64,000 nt of DNA from Castellaniella sp. (lineage in GTDB: Bacteria; Pseudomonadota; Gammaproteobacteria; Burkholderiales; Burkholderiaceae_B): contig NZ_SCQN01000010.1 in the NCBI RefSeq assembly GCF_004321985.1, positions 46,968 to 110,967 on the forward strand, given 5' to 3'. The notes under the pieces were generated by a model, which worked only from the letters and a program-made list of their open reading frames with translations, did not search any database and had not been told where the DNA came from. How positions within the stretch are numbered: the first letter of the stretch is position 1; the number at the start of each line of letters is the position of its first letter. Both the position numbers and the translations under genes were made by a program. Of this stretch, positions 21,432 to 30,715 are shown one piece after another.

Positions 21432-22607
21432 TCAGTGCGACTGGCTCTGGGTTGCCGCACCCGCCGGCTTCCAAGGCATGGGTTGCACCGGTGCGCCCGG
21501 ACGGATCTTCTGGAAGCCCTCGACGACGATCTGATCGCCCGCCTGCAGACCCTGGGAGACGATGTAGCCCTGGCCGGCGCGTGGTCCCAGCTCGACCGGC
21601 GTGAAGTTTGCCTTGCCGTCGGTCACTTTCACGATGGTGCTGCGGCCATCGGCTGCACGTTGAATGGCCTGCTCGGGCACGACCAGCGCCTTCTGATCGA
21701 CCCCCTGGGCCAGAAGTACGCGAACATAGAGCCCAGGAAGCAGGATCTGCTCGGGATTGGGGAACAGCGCGCGCAGATTGACCTGGCCGGTACCCGGATC
21801 CACGGACACCCCTGAGAACAGCAGCTTGCCCTTGTGGCGGTAGACGTCGCCATCGCCCAGCAGGACCTCGGCCTGGGTGTTGCCCTGGGCATCCGGCTTC
21901 AGGATCCCCTCGGCAAGCTGCCGGCGCAGGGTCGACAGCTGCGCCACCGGCTGGGTGATGTCGACATACACCTCGTTCAGGCGCTGGACCGTCGCCAGCG
22001 ATGTGGCCGAGGTGGCGCTGACCAGCGCCCCCACGGTCACAAACGACTTGCCGATGCGCCCGTCGATCGGCGAAACGACGCGGGTATAGTCCAGATTGAT
22101 GGTGGTCGCCTCCAGCGCCGCCTTGGCTGCTGCGGCGCTGGCGGCCGTCTGGCGAGCCTGCGCCACGGCGTTGTCATAGTCCTGCTGTGCCACCGCATGC
22201 TGCTTGACCAGCGCGGCAAAGCGCTTCGCCTGGAGTTGTGCGGTGTATTCCGCCGCCTGGGCGTTCTTCAGCTGGGCGGCCGCCTGATCCCGCGCGGCCC
22301 GGTAGGGAGCCGGATCGATGGTGAACAGGAGCTGGCCCTTTTTGACTTCGCTGCCTTGTTCGAAATCGATGGATTCCACGATGCCATTGACGCGCGCACG
22401 GACCTCAGCGTCCTCGATGGCCTGGACACGCCCGGGAAGCTCGGTATTGATCACCGTGGGCTGGGGCTGAACCTGGACCACGCTCACCGGCACCTTCATC
22501 CCCCCAGGATTCTGCTGCGGCTTCTGGCCGCAGGCCACCAATGCCAGCACCGAAACCAGCACCAGAGGCCGCAAAATACCAAAGGCGGTCAGGTTATGAA
22601 AAGCCAT
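21432..22607 (-). CDS. RND efflux membrane fusion protein (AcrA/MexA type lipoprotein)
   Basis: A 391-residue periplasmic adaptor. The signal sequence ends in the lipobox LVAC (Cys26), followed by a biotinyl-lipoyl-like hairpin domain, a long coiled-coil hairpin (Ala/Gln/Lys-rich, about residues 95-160) and a C-terminal barrel. It links the inner membrane pump to the outer membrane factor. The frame is open to 22742, but the ATG at 22607 gives a proper lipoprotein signal. It is the first structural gene of the efflux operon and is 159 bases downstream of the tetR-type gene. Confidence 0.95.
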   Translation of the reverse strand: MAFHNLTAFGILRPLVLVSVLALVACGQKPQQNPGGMKVPVSVVQVQPQPTVINTELPGRVQAIEDAEVRARVNGIVESIDFEQGSEVKKGQLLFTIDPAPYRAARDQAAAQLKNAQAAEYTAQLQAKRFAALVKQHAVAQQDYDNAVAQARQTAASAAAAKAALEATTINLDYTRVVSPIDGRIGKSFVTVGALVSATSATSLATVQRLNEVYVDITQPVAQLSTLRRQLAEGILKPDAQGNTQAEVLLGDGDVYRHKGKLLFSGVSVDPGTGQVNLRALFPNPEQILLPGLYVRVLLAQGVDQKALVVPEQAIQRAADGRSTIVKVTDGKANFTPVELGPRAGQGYIVSQGLQAGDQIVVEGFQKIRPGAPVQPMPWKPAGAATQSQSH

Positions 22608-22690
22608 GTGAGAAGCTCCCGGATTCTTGAATTTTGAGTTGATATCGGTGCGCGAAGCGCAATCGCACGATGGGCCGACGTCCGACCGGG

Positions 22691-22710
22691 GCCTGCACGA
22701 AAATGCAGGC
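22691..22710. promoter_or_regulatory. Inverted repeat upstream of the efflux operon
   Basis: GCCTGCA-N6-TGCAGGC is a perfect 7-base dyad in the 159-base gap between the TetR gene and the fusion protein gene. On the minus strand a -10-like TATACT (22724-22719) lies just upstream. It could be a second operator or an RNA hairpin; it does not match the dyad in front of the TetR gene. Confidence 0.4.
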
Positions 22711-22766
22711 AAAGTACGAGTATAAGGTGAAAGTCCCGCCATCCGCCGGCTTGGCCGCCGCCTTGT

Positions 22767-23315
22767 TCATGCGGCCGGCCCCGTGAATCGGTTCACCAGA
22801 ACTCCGACCCGGAGAGAGAGAATCTCAAGCGTGGGGCGATCCGTCAGCAGGCCTTCGAGCGCCAGCAGGAACACCAGGGAAACCTCAGGATCCCCCAGCA
22901 CGCTGGCGACGCACTCGAGCATGCCCTCGTGATGCCGCCGGGCTGCCTGCGGCCCCAGCCGTTCACATACGTCATGGAATTCCCCCGCCATGGGGGCGAC
23001 TTCCATTTCGGACCAGAGGTCCAGCAGCATGACCTGACAGATCGATTGCAGGCGGGTTCGGGCCGAACCCGCAGCCACAGCCGCCTCGCGTGCTGCCGGC
23101 AACCGGGTCAACAGCCAGTCGTCGAAAACCTGGATGAAGAGGTCTTCCTTGTCGCGGCACACCTGGTAGAGAGACGTCCTGGAAAGCGACGCTCGCCGGG
23201 CCACTTCTTCCAGCGATGTGCGGGAAAAGCCGAAGTTCAGGAAGCACCAGCGGGCTGCATCGAGGATACGGGTCCGCCGGGCTTCCATGGCTTCGGTTGT
23301 CAGTTTCTGCGACAT
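22767..23315 (-). CDS. TetR/AcrR-family repressor of the efflux operon
   Basis: A 182-residue regulator with an N-terminal helix-turn-helix (about residues 33-58, TSLEEVARRASLSRTSLYQV) and a divergent C-terminal ligand domain. It is on the same strand as, and upstream of, the efflux genes, not divergent as in acrR-acrAB. A strong dyad lies 10 bases before its start, so it probably represses itself and, by read-through, the pump (inference). The inducing ligand is unknown. Confidence 0.9.
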   Translation of the reverse strand: MSQKLTTEAMEARRTRILDAARWCFLNFGFSRTSLEEVARRASLSRTSLYQVCRDKEDLFIQVFDDWLLTRLPAAREAAVAAGSARTRLQSICQVMLLDLWSEMEVAPMAGEFHDVCERLGPQAARRHHEGMLECVASVLGDPEVSLVFLLALEGLLTDRPTLEILSLRVGVLVNRFTGPAA

Positions 23316-23325
23316 CCACGCATTC

Positions 23326-23349
23326 TGACAAAATACACGTTTTTTGTCA
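23326..23349. promoter_or_regulatory. Probable TetR operator
   Basis: TGACAAAA-N8-TTTTGTCA is a perfect 8-base dyad ending 10 bases upstream of the TetR gene start, in an AT-rich patch between that gene and the end of the ABC transporter operon. Size and position fit an autoregulatory TetR-family site. Confidence 0.65.
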
Positions 23350-23377
23350 AAATATTTTAGTGATCGACTTTTCGGAA

Positions 23378-24172
23378 TCAGCCCAACAGCAAAGAGTCAT
23401 CCGCCAGTTCCTCGCCACGCACCCGCTCGAACATGGCCAGAAGGTCAGGGACATCCAGACCCTGTCGGGCCTCCCCCGAAACGTCCAGCACGACCCGCCC
23501 CTGGTGCAGCATGACGGTACGATCCCCCACATCCAGGGCTTGGCGCATGCTGTGCGTCACCATCATGGTGGTCAAGCCGTGATCGGCCACGATGCGCGCG
23601 GTCAGATCCAACACGAACTTGGCGGTGCGCGGATCCAGGGCTGCGGTATGTTCGTCCAGCAGAAGGATGCGCGATGGACGCAGTGACGCCATGAGCAGAC
23701 TCACGGCCTGACGTTGCCCACCGGACAGCAGCCCAATGCGATCGGTGAGCCGGCGCTCCAGGCCCAGCCCCAGCATGGCCAGGCGCTCGCGAAACAACAC
23801 CCGCATTTCCTCGCGGACTGCCATACGCAGGCTACGGAATTGCCCGCGCCCCAGCGCCAGCGACATGTTTTCCTCAATGGTGAGGTTCTCGCAGGTGCCG
23901 GCCATGGGATCCTGGAATACTCGCGCGACCTTCCGCGCCCGATCCCAGACCGGCTGGCGCGTGACGTCCTCGCCATCGATAAGGATGGATCCACCATCGA
24001 TCGTCTGTTCACCCGAAATGGCGTTCAGAAAAGTGGACTTCCCCGCCCCGTTCGAGCCTATGACGGTCACGAACTGACCGGCGGGAATGTCCAGCGACAT
24101 CCCGCACAAAGCCTGGGTCTCGATGGGTGTGCCAGGGTTGAAGGTCAACTGCAGATTCTGCGCGCTCAGCAT
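23378..24172 (-). CDS. ABC transporter ATP-binding protein (TrpZ-like, COG1101 type)
   Basis: A 264-residue ATPase of an importer. Walker A is GSNGAGKST near residues 38-46, the signature is LSGGQRQAVSLL, and Walker B is ILLLDEHTAALD; the His right after the catalytic Glu is typical of this subfamily. It is the last gene of a three-gene operon (binding protein, permease, ATPase), 3 bases after the permease stop. By family, related systems are tied to amino acids such as tryptophan or tyrosine, but the substrate here is not shown. Confidence 0.92.
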   Translation of the reverse strand: MLSAQNLQLTFNPGTPIETQALCGMSLDIPAGQFVTVIGSNGAGKSTFLNAISGEQTIDGGSILIDGEDVTRQPVWDRARKVARVFQDPMAGTCENLTIEENMSLALGRGQFRSLRMAVREEMRVLFRERLAMLGLGLERRLTDRIGLLSGGQRQAVSLLMASLRPSRILLLDEHTAALDPRTAKFVLDLTARIVADHGLTTMMVTHSMRQALDVGDRTVMLHQGRVVLDVSGEARQGLDVPDLLAMFERVRGEELADDSLLLG

Positions 24173-24175
24173 CGT

Positions 24176-25063
24176 TCATACCCTTTTCTTGCGCAGCCGC
24201 TGCTTGATCAGCGGAATCACCAGCGCCACGGTCACCAGCACTGCGGTGACCAGGTTCAGATCCTGGGCCTTCAGGCCCACAAAATCCGCATTCAGCGCCA
24301 GCGCCACGAAAAAGCGGTACAGCACCGCACCGATCACCACAGCCAGCGTAGTGATGGACAGTCTGCGGCTGGGCAGAATGGATTCCCCGATGATGACGGC
24401 CGCCAGGCCAATCACGATCGTGCCGATCCCCATGGAAATGTCGGCCCCGCCCTGCGACTGAGCGAACAGCGCGCCCGCCAGGCCGCACAAGGCATTGGAG
24501 ATACCCATACCCAGCAGCACCATGTTGCCGGTGCGGATGCCCTGGGCGCGGGCCATGCGCGGGTTGGACCCTGTCGAGCGCATGGCCAGACCCACCTGGG
24601 TCGCGAAGAACCAGTCCAGGGCGAGCTTGACGACCACCACCAGCACCAGCAAGATGAGCGGCCGCGCGACGTAGTCCTGTACGCCAGACGGTTGCAGGAC
24701 GGTGAACACCGTGGATTCCGTGATCAGTGGGACATTCGGGGCATTCATCACGCGCAGGTTGATGGAATACAGGGCAATCATCATCAGGATGCTGGCAAGC
24801 AGATCCATGATTTTCAGCCGCACGTTCAGCCAGCCTGTGATCACACCCGCAAAACCCGCTGCGAGCGTCCCGACCCCGGTGGACAGGAACGGGTCATAAC
24901 CATGATGGATCAGGATCGCAGCCGCCGCTCCGCCCAGCGGGAAGCTGCCGTCGACCGTCAGGTCGGGGAAATTGAGGACGCGAAAGGAGATCAGGACTCC
25001 CAGAGCGACCAGGCCGAAGATCAGCCCGATCTCGAGGGAGCCCCACAAAGAGTAGATGGACAT
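24176..25063 (-). CDS. ABC transporter permease (TrpY-like)
   Basis: A 295-residue membrane protein with about eight to nine hydrophobic segments, related to the branched-chain amino acid/ribose-type permease fold, COG4120 group. The N-terminal SLEIGLIFGLVALGVLISFR and a C-terminal basic tail RLRKKRV are visible. It pairs with the neighbouring ATPase and binding protein; the gap to the binding protein gene is 12 bases. Confidence 0.92.
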   Translation of the reverse strand: MSIYSLWGSLEIGLIFGLVALGVLISFRVLNFPDLTVDGSFPLGGAAAAILIHHGYDPFLSTGVGTLAAGFAGVITGWLNVRLKIMDLLASILMMIALYSINLRVMNAPNVPLITESTVFTVLQPSGVQDYVARPLILLVLVVVVKLALDWFFATQVGLAMRSTGSNPRMARAQGIRTGNMVLLGMGISNALCGLAGALFAQSQGGADISMGIGTIVIGLAAVIIGESILPSRRLSITTLAVVIGAVLYRFFVALALNADFVGLKAQDLNLVTAVLVTVALVIPLIKQRLRKKRV

Positions 25064-25075
25064 GCGGCGGGCGGG

Positions 25076-26044
25076 TTACTTCACGACCTTGGTCGCAGAT
25101 TTGATGAGCGAGTCCGGGAGCTTGACACCCTGGCGGGCAGCCGCGCCCGGATTGACGTAAAGCTCCAGCTTGGAGCTGGTCTCCCAGGCCAGGTCACCTG
25201 GCTTGGCACCCTTCAGGATCTTCACCACCAGCCGGCCCGTTTGCACACCGATGTCATGGTAGTTGACACCCAGAGCGGCAATCGCACCGCGCTTGACGCT
25301 GTCCGTGTCGGCCGCGATCAGCGGGATTTTGGCCGCTTCGCCGACCTTTACCAGCGCTTCGTAGGCCGACACGACGTTATTGTCCGTATTGGTATAGATG
25401 GCGTCCACCTTGCCGACCAGGCTGCGCGCGGCAGCCCCCACGTCCACCGTGCGCGGCGCCGTCGCCTCGACCAGCGTCAGCCCGGCCTTGGGCAGAAGCT
25501 CGCGCAGCTGCTTGACGACCACCACGGAATTGGCTTCCCCGGGGTTGTAGACCATGCCGATCTTCTTCGCATTCGGGACGATTTTCTTGATCAGATCGAT
25601 CTGCTTTTCGAGGGGCAAAGCGTCCGAGACACCGGTCACGTTGGTACCCGATGCGCCGACACCCGGTACGAGCTGCGCGGCGACCGGGTCCGTGACGGCC
25701 GAAAACACCACCGGGACGGTCTTGGTCGATGCCACCACTGCCTGAGCCATGGGGGTAGCGATCGCGACGATCACGTCAGGTCTGTCACCCACGTATTTCC
25801 GGGCAATCTGTGCCGCAATCGCATTATTGCCCTGTGCTGTCTGAAACTGCCACTTCAAGCCTTTGGCCTCGGTATAGCCCGCAGCAGCCAGCGCCTGGTG
25901 CACGCCATCCTTGACGGCATCCAGTGCCGGATGCTCGACGATGGACGTCACGGCGACGGACTGGGCCTGCGCCGGGGCGACAACCAGTACGCCCACGACG
26001 GCAACAGCGCCGGCCAGGATGCGAAGCGCGGAATGCAGAATCAT
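25076..26044 (-). CDS. ABC transporter substrate-binding protein (TrpX-like, COG2984)
   Basis: A 322-residue periplasmic binding protein with a clear signal peptide (residues 1-28, cleavage near APAQAQS). The mature part follows the COG2984 fold: SIVEHPALDAVKDG near the N-terminus and VPVVFSAVTDPVAA in the middle. ATG at 26044 has a strong AAGGAG site; the longer frame to 26077 is not needed. It heads the importer operon. The gene lies 154 bases after trpF, which together with the known link of this family to tryptophan makes an aromatic amino acid a plausible ligand (inference). Confidence 0.93.
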   Translation of the reverse strand: MILHSALRILAGAVAVVGVLVVAPAQAQSVAVTSIVEHPALDAVKDGVHQALAAAGYTEAKGLKWQFQTAQGNNAIAAQIARKYVGDRPDVIVAIATPMAQAVVASTKTVPVVFSAVTDPVAAQLVPGVGASGTNVTGVSDALPLEKQIDLIKKIVPNAKKIGMVYNPGEANSVVVVKQLRELLPKAGLTLVEATAPRTVDVGAAARSLVGKVDAIYTNTDNNVVSAYEALVKVGEAAKIPLIAADTDSVKRGAIAALGVNYHDIGVQTGRLVVKILKGAKPGDLAWETSSKLELYVNPGAAARQGVKLPDSLIKSATKVVK

Positions 26045-26198
26045 GAAGAAGCTCCTTGGTGAGGAATGCCAACACACAGCAAACCACGCGTGCCGCCCGG
26101 TGGGTCTGCACGTTGGTCATGAGGCGTTCAGTCTACGTTCGATGGTGCCTTCTGTCGGGAAACCCCGGCAGCGCCATCATTTTAGCGTCTGCCGGAAC

Positions 26199-26876
26199 TC
26201 ATGGCGTCGCGGATGCGGGGGCCCCGGCATCGGCCGCTCTTACAGCCTGCACGAATTCCAGCACGCGGCCCGTATCCTTGATCCCGGGAGCGGACTCTAC
26301 GCCACTGCTGACATCCACGGCAAATGGCTGCCACGCCGCAATCGCCCTGCCGACGGAGGTGGCAGTCAGCCCACCCGAGAGCACGCCCACCGGGATCCCG
26401 GGTCCACGTGGGATATCGGCCAGCAGCGACAGGTCGAAGCGCAGGCCGCTGCCGCCGAACCCGGAGCTATAGCTGTCGAACAGCCATCCAGCGGCATGGG
26501 GATAGTCCAGGCAGCGGGCCGCCAGCTCCGGCGCCGAACCCTGTCCGGGCGCACCCACCCGGAACGCCTTCATATAGCGGCTGGCGAACCCATCGCAAAA
26601 TTCCGGCGGCTCCTCGCCATGGAACTGCAGCAGATCGGGCGCCACTCGATCCAGTACGCGCCGGACGTCGTCCGGACTCGGATTGACGAATAACGCCACG
26701 ACGGTCACGAACGCCGGAACACGCTGGCGCAGGAGACGTGCCTGGTCCAGATCCAGGCGACGGCGGCTCTCCGGGTAAAACACCAATCCGACGGCATCTA
26801 CACCGGCTGCGACCGCTGCGTCCACGTCCTGGGGCCGGGTCAGACCACAAACCTTGATTCGCGTGCGATGATTCAT
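26199..26876 (-). CDS. trpF: Phosphoribosylanthranilate isomerase
   Basis: A 225-residue TIM-barrel enzyme of tryptophan synthesis that converts phosphoribosylanthranilate to the carboxyphenylamino-deoxyribulose phosphate. The catalytic [11 protein letters not shown] (Cys near residue 11), [13 protein letters not shown], and the phosphate-binding GGSGLRFD and SGGLTA segments are present; the catalytic Asp lies in the second half (VDVSSGVE). It overlaps the truA stop by 4 bases. The rest of the trp genes are not in the window. Confidence 0.96.
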   Translation of the reverse strand: MNHRTRIKVCGLTRPQDVDAAVAAGVDAVGLVFYPESRRRLDLDQARLLRQRVPAFVTVVALFVNPSPDDVRRVLDRVAPDLLQFHGEEPPEFCDGFASRYMKAFRVGAPGQGSAPELAARCLDYPHAAGWLFDSYSSGFGGSGLRFDLSLLADIPRGPGIPVGVLSGGLTATSVGRAIAAWQPFAVDVSSGVESAPGIKDTGRVLEFVQAVRAADAGAPASATP

Positions 26877-27700
26877 TGAAGAGCGGCTCCGGCGTCAGAT
26901 TGCAGAATCGGTCCCAGATGACGCCGCAGCGCTGCGGACGCTGTCAGCAGCGGCAACTGGGGTGCCTCGGGATAGGCCACATGGGCCAGGTACAGGCCAT
27001 CCGGCATGAAGGTGGACGCCGCCAGCCGGCGATCACGCAGACTCAGCAGTTCGGCGGCCCATCGTGCGGGCCGTTTGCCCCGTCCGATCATGACGAGCGT
27101 CCCCATCAGATTACGCACCATGTGATGCAAAAAGGCATTGGCGCGAAACTCGAAAATCAGAAAATCTCCACGAGCCTGGATCGTCAGCGCCTCCAGCGTC
27201 CGCACCGGGCTGGCCGCCTGACACTCGGCCGCCCGAAAGGCGCTGAAGTCATGCTCGCCCACCAGACCATCAGCTGCCTCGCGCATGGCATGGACGTCCA
27301 GACGATCATGAATCCAGCCAACGCGCCCAACCAGGATCGGCGAGCGCACCGCAGCGCACCGCAGCACATAGAAATAAGTTCGCATCCGGGCATCGAACCG
27401 GGCATGAAAAGCAGGGACAACCGGTAAGGCCCACTGCACAGAAATGCTTTGCGGCAGGAGCGCATTCAACCCCCGCACCCAGGACTCATCGCGGCGTTGC
27501 GCTTCAGTATCCAGGTGTACCACCTGCTGCAGCGCATGCACGCCCGTATCCGTGCGGCCCGCGCAAACGGTCGCTACAGGCGCTGCAACGAACTGGGCCA
27601 GAGCTGCCTCCAGCACGTCCTGAACGGTCTGGTGCGACGGCTGCGTCTGCCAGCCATGCCAGCAGCTGCCGTCGTAGCAAAGCCCTAGCGCAATCCGCAC
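26873..27700 (-). CDS. truA: tRNA pseudouridine(38-40) synthase
   Basis: A TruA enzyme that isomerises uridines 38-40 in the anticodon arm of tRNAs. The catalytic Asp is in [10 protein letters not shown] (residue 51 from the chosen start); the N-terminal strand is [17 protein letters not shown] and the C-terminal [18 protein letters not shown] motif is intact. A GTG at 27700 gives a 275-residue protein of normal size. An ATG at 27841 is in frame but would overlap the fimV 3' end by 113 bases and add unrelated residues, so it is less likely. Confidence 0.94.
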   Translation of the reverse strand: MRIALGLCYDGSCWHGWQTQPSHQTVQDVLEAALAQFVAAPVATVCAGRTDTGVHALQQVVHLDTEAQRRDESWVRGLNALLPQSISVQWALPVVPAFHARFDARMRTYFYVLRCAAVRSPILVGRVGWIHDRLDVHAMREAADGLVGEHDFSAFRAAECQAASPVRTLEALTIQARGDFLIFEFRANAFLHHMVRNLMGTLVMIGRGKRPARWAAELLSLRDRRLAASTFMPDGLYLAHVAYPEAPQLPLLTASAALRRHLGPILQSDAGAALQ

Positions 27701-27728
27701 GGCGTCAGTTCCAGGCCGCAGGGCCGGC

Positions 27729-29546
27729 TCAGGCCTCAGGCCTGGAACCGGTGGGTTCCGACTGTGTGGACGGCGGCAATTCCAGATCGATGTCCTGAAG
27801 CTTTTCCTGCACCATGGCCTCCGTGATCCGGGGATCCGCATCGGCCTCGTCCCGGGCAGCGTTGGCGCGCCGCAACAACCAGGCGATGATGAAGACGATC
27901 AGAGCCAGCAGCGCCGTCATCACACCCAGCAGATGGTCCTGCAGCCAGTTCACGCGATGCTGCGTCTGCACGCTCGCGCGAAGCTCCGCCGCCTCGGCAT
28001 TGGCGCTGGCCTTGGCTTCGTCCACAGGCGCATTTCCGGCTGCGCCTGGTGCCGCAGTACCAGAATGCGAGGAGCCAGAGGACGCCGAAGCGGTGGCGGC
28101 GCCGGACGGCGATGCCGAGCTGCTCGGGGAAACCGCCCCTGGCGCAACCGGGCCCGAAGCGGCACTGCCAGTCGCAGAAGCGGCACGGCCGCCTGGGGTT
28201 GCGCCCAAGGCAGCGGCCGCACCCGAAGCAGCGGTTGCACCCGAAACACCCGCTGCACCCGAAGCGCCTACGGTACCAGAAGCAGCCGTCGAACCCGGAA
28301 CCGCATTGGTTCCCAAAGCCCCAGTGGCACCCGAAGCCGCAGTCCCGCCCGCAGCAGCAGCCGACTCCTCGGTGCGATCGGCCGCCGCCTGGGCTGCCGC
28401 TTCATGGCTGGCCTGGCTGATGGCGCCCGTAATGGTTTGAATGGAATGACCAATCGCGGCAGCACCGCTGGCCACGGCGTTGCGAGCAGCCTCGCCCTGA
28501 GTTTGCAGGGCCTGATTCAGGTTCTGAACGTTATCCTGGAGCTGGGTCACCCGAGACTCGGCATCCGCCAGCGCGTGGCCCTGTGCCGTTCTGGCGTCAG
28601 CCCGGTCATTGCGGCCCTCCGACAGGCGTACCCGATCGCCGGGACTTGGCTTTGCGGCTGCCGATTCGGCTCCGGATGAAGGCTGCACGGTTCCGGCTGA
28701 TGCACTGCCGCCCCGTGCGGCCGGCACGCGGCTCGCGTGACGCCCCCGCATGCGGTCAAACGCGACCGTCTGAGCGACGAACTGGCGCCGAGCCTCGGCA
28801 TCCGAGATCGACAGCATGTCGGCCACGTCGGGAACAGCGAGTGAAGCGCCGGCTCGCACCAGGTTGATGTTCTGGTGGATGAAAGCCTGAGGATTCGCCC
28901 GCTGCAAGGCCAACATCAACTGATAGATGGAAACGCCTTCGACGCTATGACGCCGCGCGATGGCGAACATGGTATCGCCCGTGCGGACGCGGATCGAACC
29001 GGCCGGAACCCGGCGCACGCTGGTCGGCGCCTGAGCCGCCCCAAGGGCCGGACCGAGAGTGCGAGCCCCGGCGGGCTGCACTTGGCCAGCGCCAGTCGGC
29101 TGACCATGAGCCGGCCCCGGCGCAATCAGGGAAACCTGGTAGCGCTCCGATCCGGTAGCCGTCTTCACATCCAGCAAGACGTCAGCCAGCGTTCCCGCGA
29201 AGGCCTGCGGTGAATGGATGCGCAATTCCCGATCAGACTTGTTCCCCACCCCCGGCACCACGGAAACTGAGAGGCTTTCCAGGGCGACCGGCGGCGTGAG
29301 CCCTGCCTGTGCCCACGCGGCTGCCGGGGCCGGTTGCGCCGACAGCGCCTGCAGGTCCGCTGCCGTCAGTCCGGTTACCGGCACCACCACGAGCAACGGC
29401 TGTCCCGTCGCCGATGCCAGTCGGGCATGACCGAAAGTAGCTGCCTGGGCAGGCGACAACGCCAAGGCCCCCAGCATCGCCAACGACGCGCCACAGCAGC
29501 GCAGGAAACGGCCCGAACGTTGCCTCGGACGCAATGGAATCACCAT
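27729..29546 (-). CDS. fimV: FimV/HubP-family polar protein with LysM domain
   Basis: A 605-residue FimV-type protein. Seen in order: signal peptide (1-35), the conserved FimV N-terminal domain (about 36-143), a LysM-like peptidoglycan-binding domain (about 184-242), a predicted coiled coil (about 320-355), an Ala/Ser/Gly/Thr-rich low-complexity stretch (about 396-505), one membrane segment (about 540-558) and a short acidic cytoplasmic tail ending near DIDLELPPS. FimV/HubP proteins organise the cell pole and type IV pili in gamma-proteobacteria. It lacks the long TPR-bearing cytoplasmic region of the Pseudomonas protein. Its ATG follows the asd stop with no gap. Confidence 0.88.
   Translation of the reverse strand: MVIPLRPRQRSGRFLRCCGASLAMLGALALSPAQAATFGHARLASATGQPLLVVVPVTGLTAADLQALSAQPAPAAAWAQAGLTPPVALESLSVSVVPGVGNKSDRELRIHSPQAFAGTLADVLLDVKTATGSERYQVSLIAPGPAHGQPTGAGQVQPAGARTLGPALGAAQAPTSVRRVPAGSIRVRTGDTMFAIARRHSVEGVSIYQLMLALQRANPQAFIHQNINLVRAGASLAVPDVADMLSISDAEARRQFVAQTVAFDRMRGRHASRVPAARGGSASAGTVQPSSGAESAAAKPSPGDRVRLSEGRNDRADARTAQGHALADAESRVTQLQDNVQNLNQALQTQGEAARNAVASGAAAIGHSIQTITGAISQASHEAAAQAAADRTEESAAAAGGTAASGATGALGTNAVPGSTAASGTVGASGAAGVSGATAASGAAAALGATPGGRAASATGSAASGPVAPGAVSPSSSASPSGAATASASSGSSHSGTAAPGAAGNAPVDEAKASANAEAAELRASVQTQHRVNWLQDHLLGVMTALLALIVFIIAWLLRRANAARDEADADPRITEAMVQEKLQDIDLELPPSTQSEPTGSRPEA
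28032..28361 (-). repeat. Degenerate short repeats coding the Ala/Ser/Gly-rich linker of FimV
   Basis: On the plus strand the unit GCACCCGAAGC recurs with variations; in protein it gives loose repeats of the type (T/S)AASGA/GASGAAG. Such stretches often vary in length between strains. Confidence 0.6.
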
Positions 29547-30677
29547 TTACAGCTCGCCCAGCGCAATGCGCAGCATGCGGCGGATCGGCTCCGCCGCCCC
29601 CCACAGCAACTGATCCCCCACCGTAAAGGCGCTCAGGTATTCGGGCCCCATGGACATCTTGCGCAGGCGTCCCACCGGAATATCCAGCGTCCCGGTGACG
29701 GCCACCGGCGTCAGATCGCGCACGGTCGCTTCCTTGTCGTTCGGGATGAGCCGCGCCCACTCGGTTCCGGAACGGATGGCGGCATGGATGTCTTCGAGAG
29801 GAATGTCCCTCCGCAGCTTGATGGTGAGCGCCTGGCTATGGCAGCGCATGGCGCCAATGCGCACGCACAGGCCATCGACCGGAATGGCCGGAGTCTCGAA
29901 TCCGGGGCCGCGCCCCAGAATCTTGTTGGTTTCGGCGCTGCCCTTCCATTCTTCGCGGGACATGCCGTCCTGCAGGTCCTTGTCGATCCACGGGATCAGG
30001 CTACCGCCCAGCGGCACACCAAAATTGTCCTGCGGCAACGAGGGGTCCTGTTGCGCCTTCAGGACGCCGCGGTCGATGTCGAGAATGGCCGATGCCGGGT
30101 CCTTCAGCAGGTCTTCGACGGCCGAATTCAGGATGCCGAACTGCGTCAGCAGCTCGCGCATATGGCGCGCACCACCGCCGGAGGCCGCCTGGTAGGTCAT
30201 GGAGGTCATCCATTCCACCATGTCCGCCTTGAACAGCCCAGCCAACCCCATGAGCATGCAGCTGACAGTGCAGTTCCCGCCGATATAGTCTCGGACCCCG
30301 CGCTCCATGGCGCGGTCAATCACCGGGCGGTTGACCGGGTCGAGCACGATGACGGCGTCGTCCTTCATGCGCAGGGTGCTGGCCGCATCGATCCACAGTC
30401 CCTTCCAGCCGGCAGCCCGCAGCTTCGGATAAATCTGGGTGGTGTAGTCGCCACCCTGTGTCGTCACGATGATGGGCAGTTTTTTCAGGGCCGTCACATC
30501 ATGGGCGTCCTGGAGGGCGGCCGCGCCTGTTGCCCATTTCGGTGCCGGGCCGCCTGCATTGCTGGTCGAGAAAAAGACCGGTTCGAAAAGGGCGAAATCA
30601 TGTTCGTCGCGCATGCGTTGCATCAGCACCGAACCAACCATCCCCCGCCATCCCACCAGACCAACTGCTTGAGCCAT
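29547..30677 (-). CDS. asd: Aspartate-semialdehyde dehydrogenase
   Basis: A 376-residue enzyme that reduces aspartyl phosphate to aspartate semialdehyde, the branch point to lysine/diaminopimelate, threonine and methionine. The N-terminal nucleotide-binding segment [14 protein letters not shown], the catalytic Cys136 in [10 protein letters not shown] and the [10 protein letters not shown] region mark the gram-negative type. ATG at 30677 (MAQAVG) is preferred over the upstream alternative at 30695. It is placed between leuB and fimV on the same strand. Confidence 0.96.
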   Translation of the reverse strand: MAQAVGLVGWRGMVGSVLMQRMRDEHDFALFEPVFFSTSNAGGPAPKWATGAAALQDAHDVTALKKLPIIVTTQGGDYTTQIYPKLRAAGWKGLWIDAASTLRMKDDAVIVLDPVNRPVIDRAMERGVRDYIGGNCTVSCMLMGLAGLFKADMVEWMTSMTYQAASGGGARHMRELLTQFGILNSAVEDLLKDPASAILDIDRGVLKAQQDPSLPQDNFGVPLGGSLIPWIDKDLQDGMSREEWKGSAETNKILGRGPGFETPAIPVDGLCVRIGAMRCHSQALTIKLRRDIPLEDIHAAIRSGTEWARLIPNDKEATVRDLTPVAVTGTLDIPVGRLRKMSMGPEYLSAFTVGDQLLWGAAEPIRRMLRIALGEL

Positions 30678-30715
30678 AAACCCCACCAAAACCAAAAGAA
30701 ATGAACTTGAATTCT

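Noticed and set aside
23714..26062. 782-codon plus-strand frame antisense to the ABC importer genes
   Set aside because: Rich in His, Gln, Arg and Asp as expected from the reverse frame of high-GC genes; the minus strand encodes three clear transporter proteins.
26045..26198. Possible T-box or tryptophan leader between trpF and the importer genes
   Set aside because: No T-box motif, Trp-rich short frame or strong terminator stem was found in the 154 bases.
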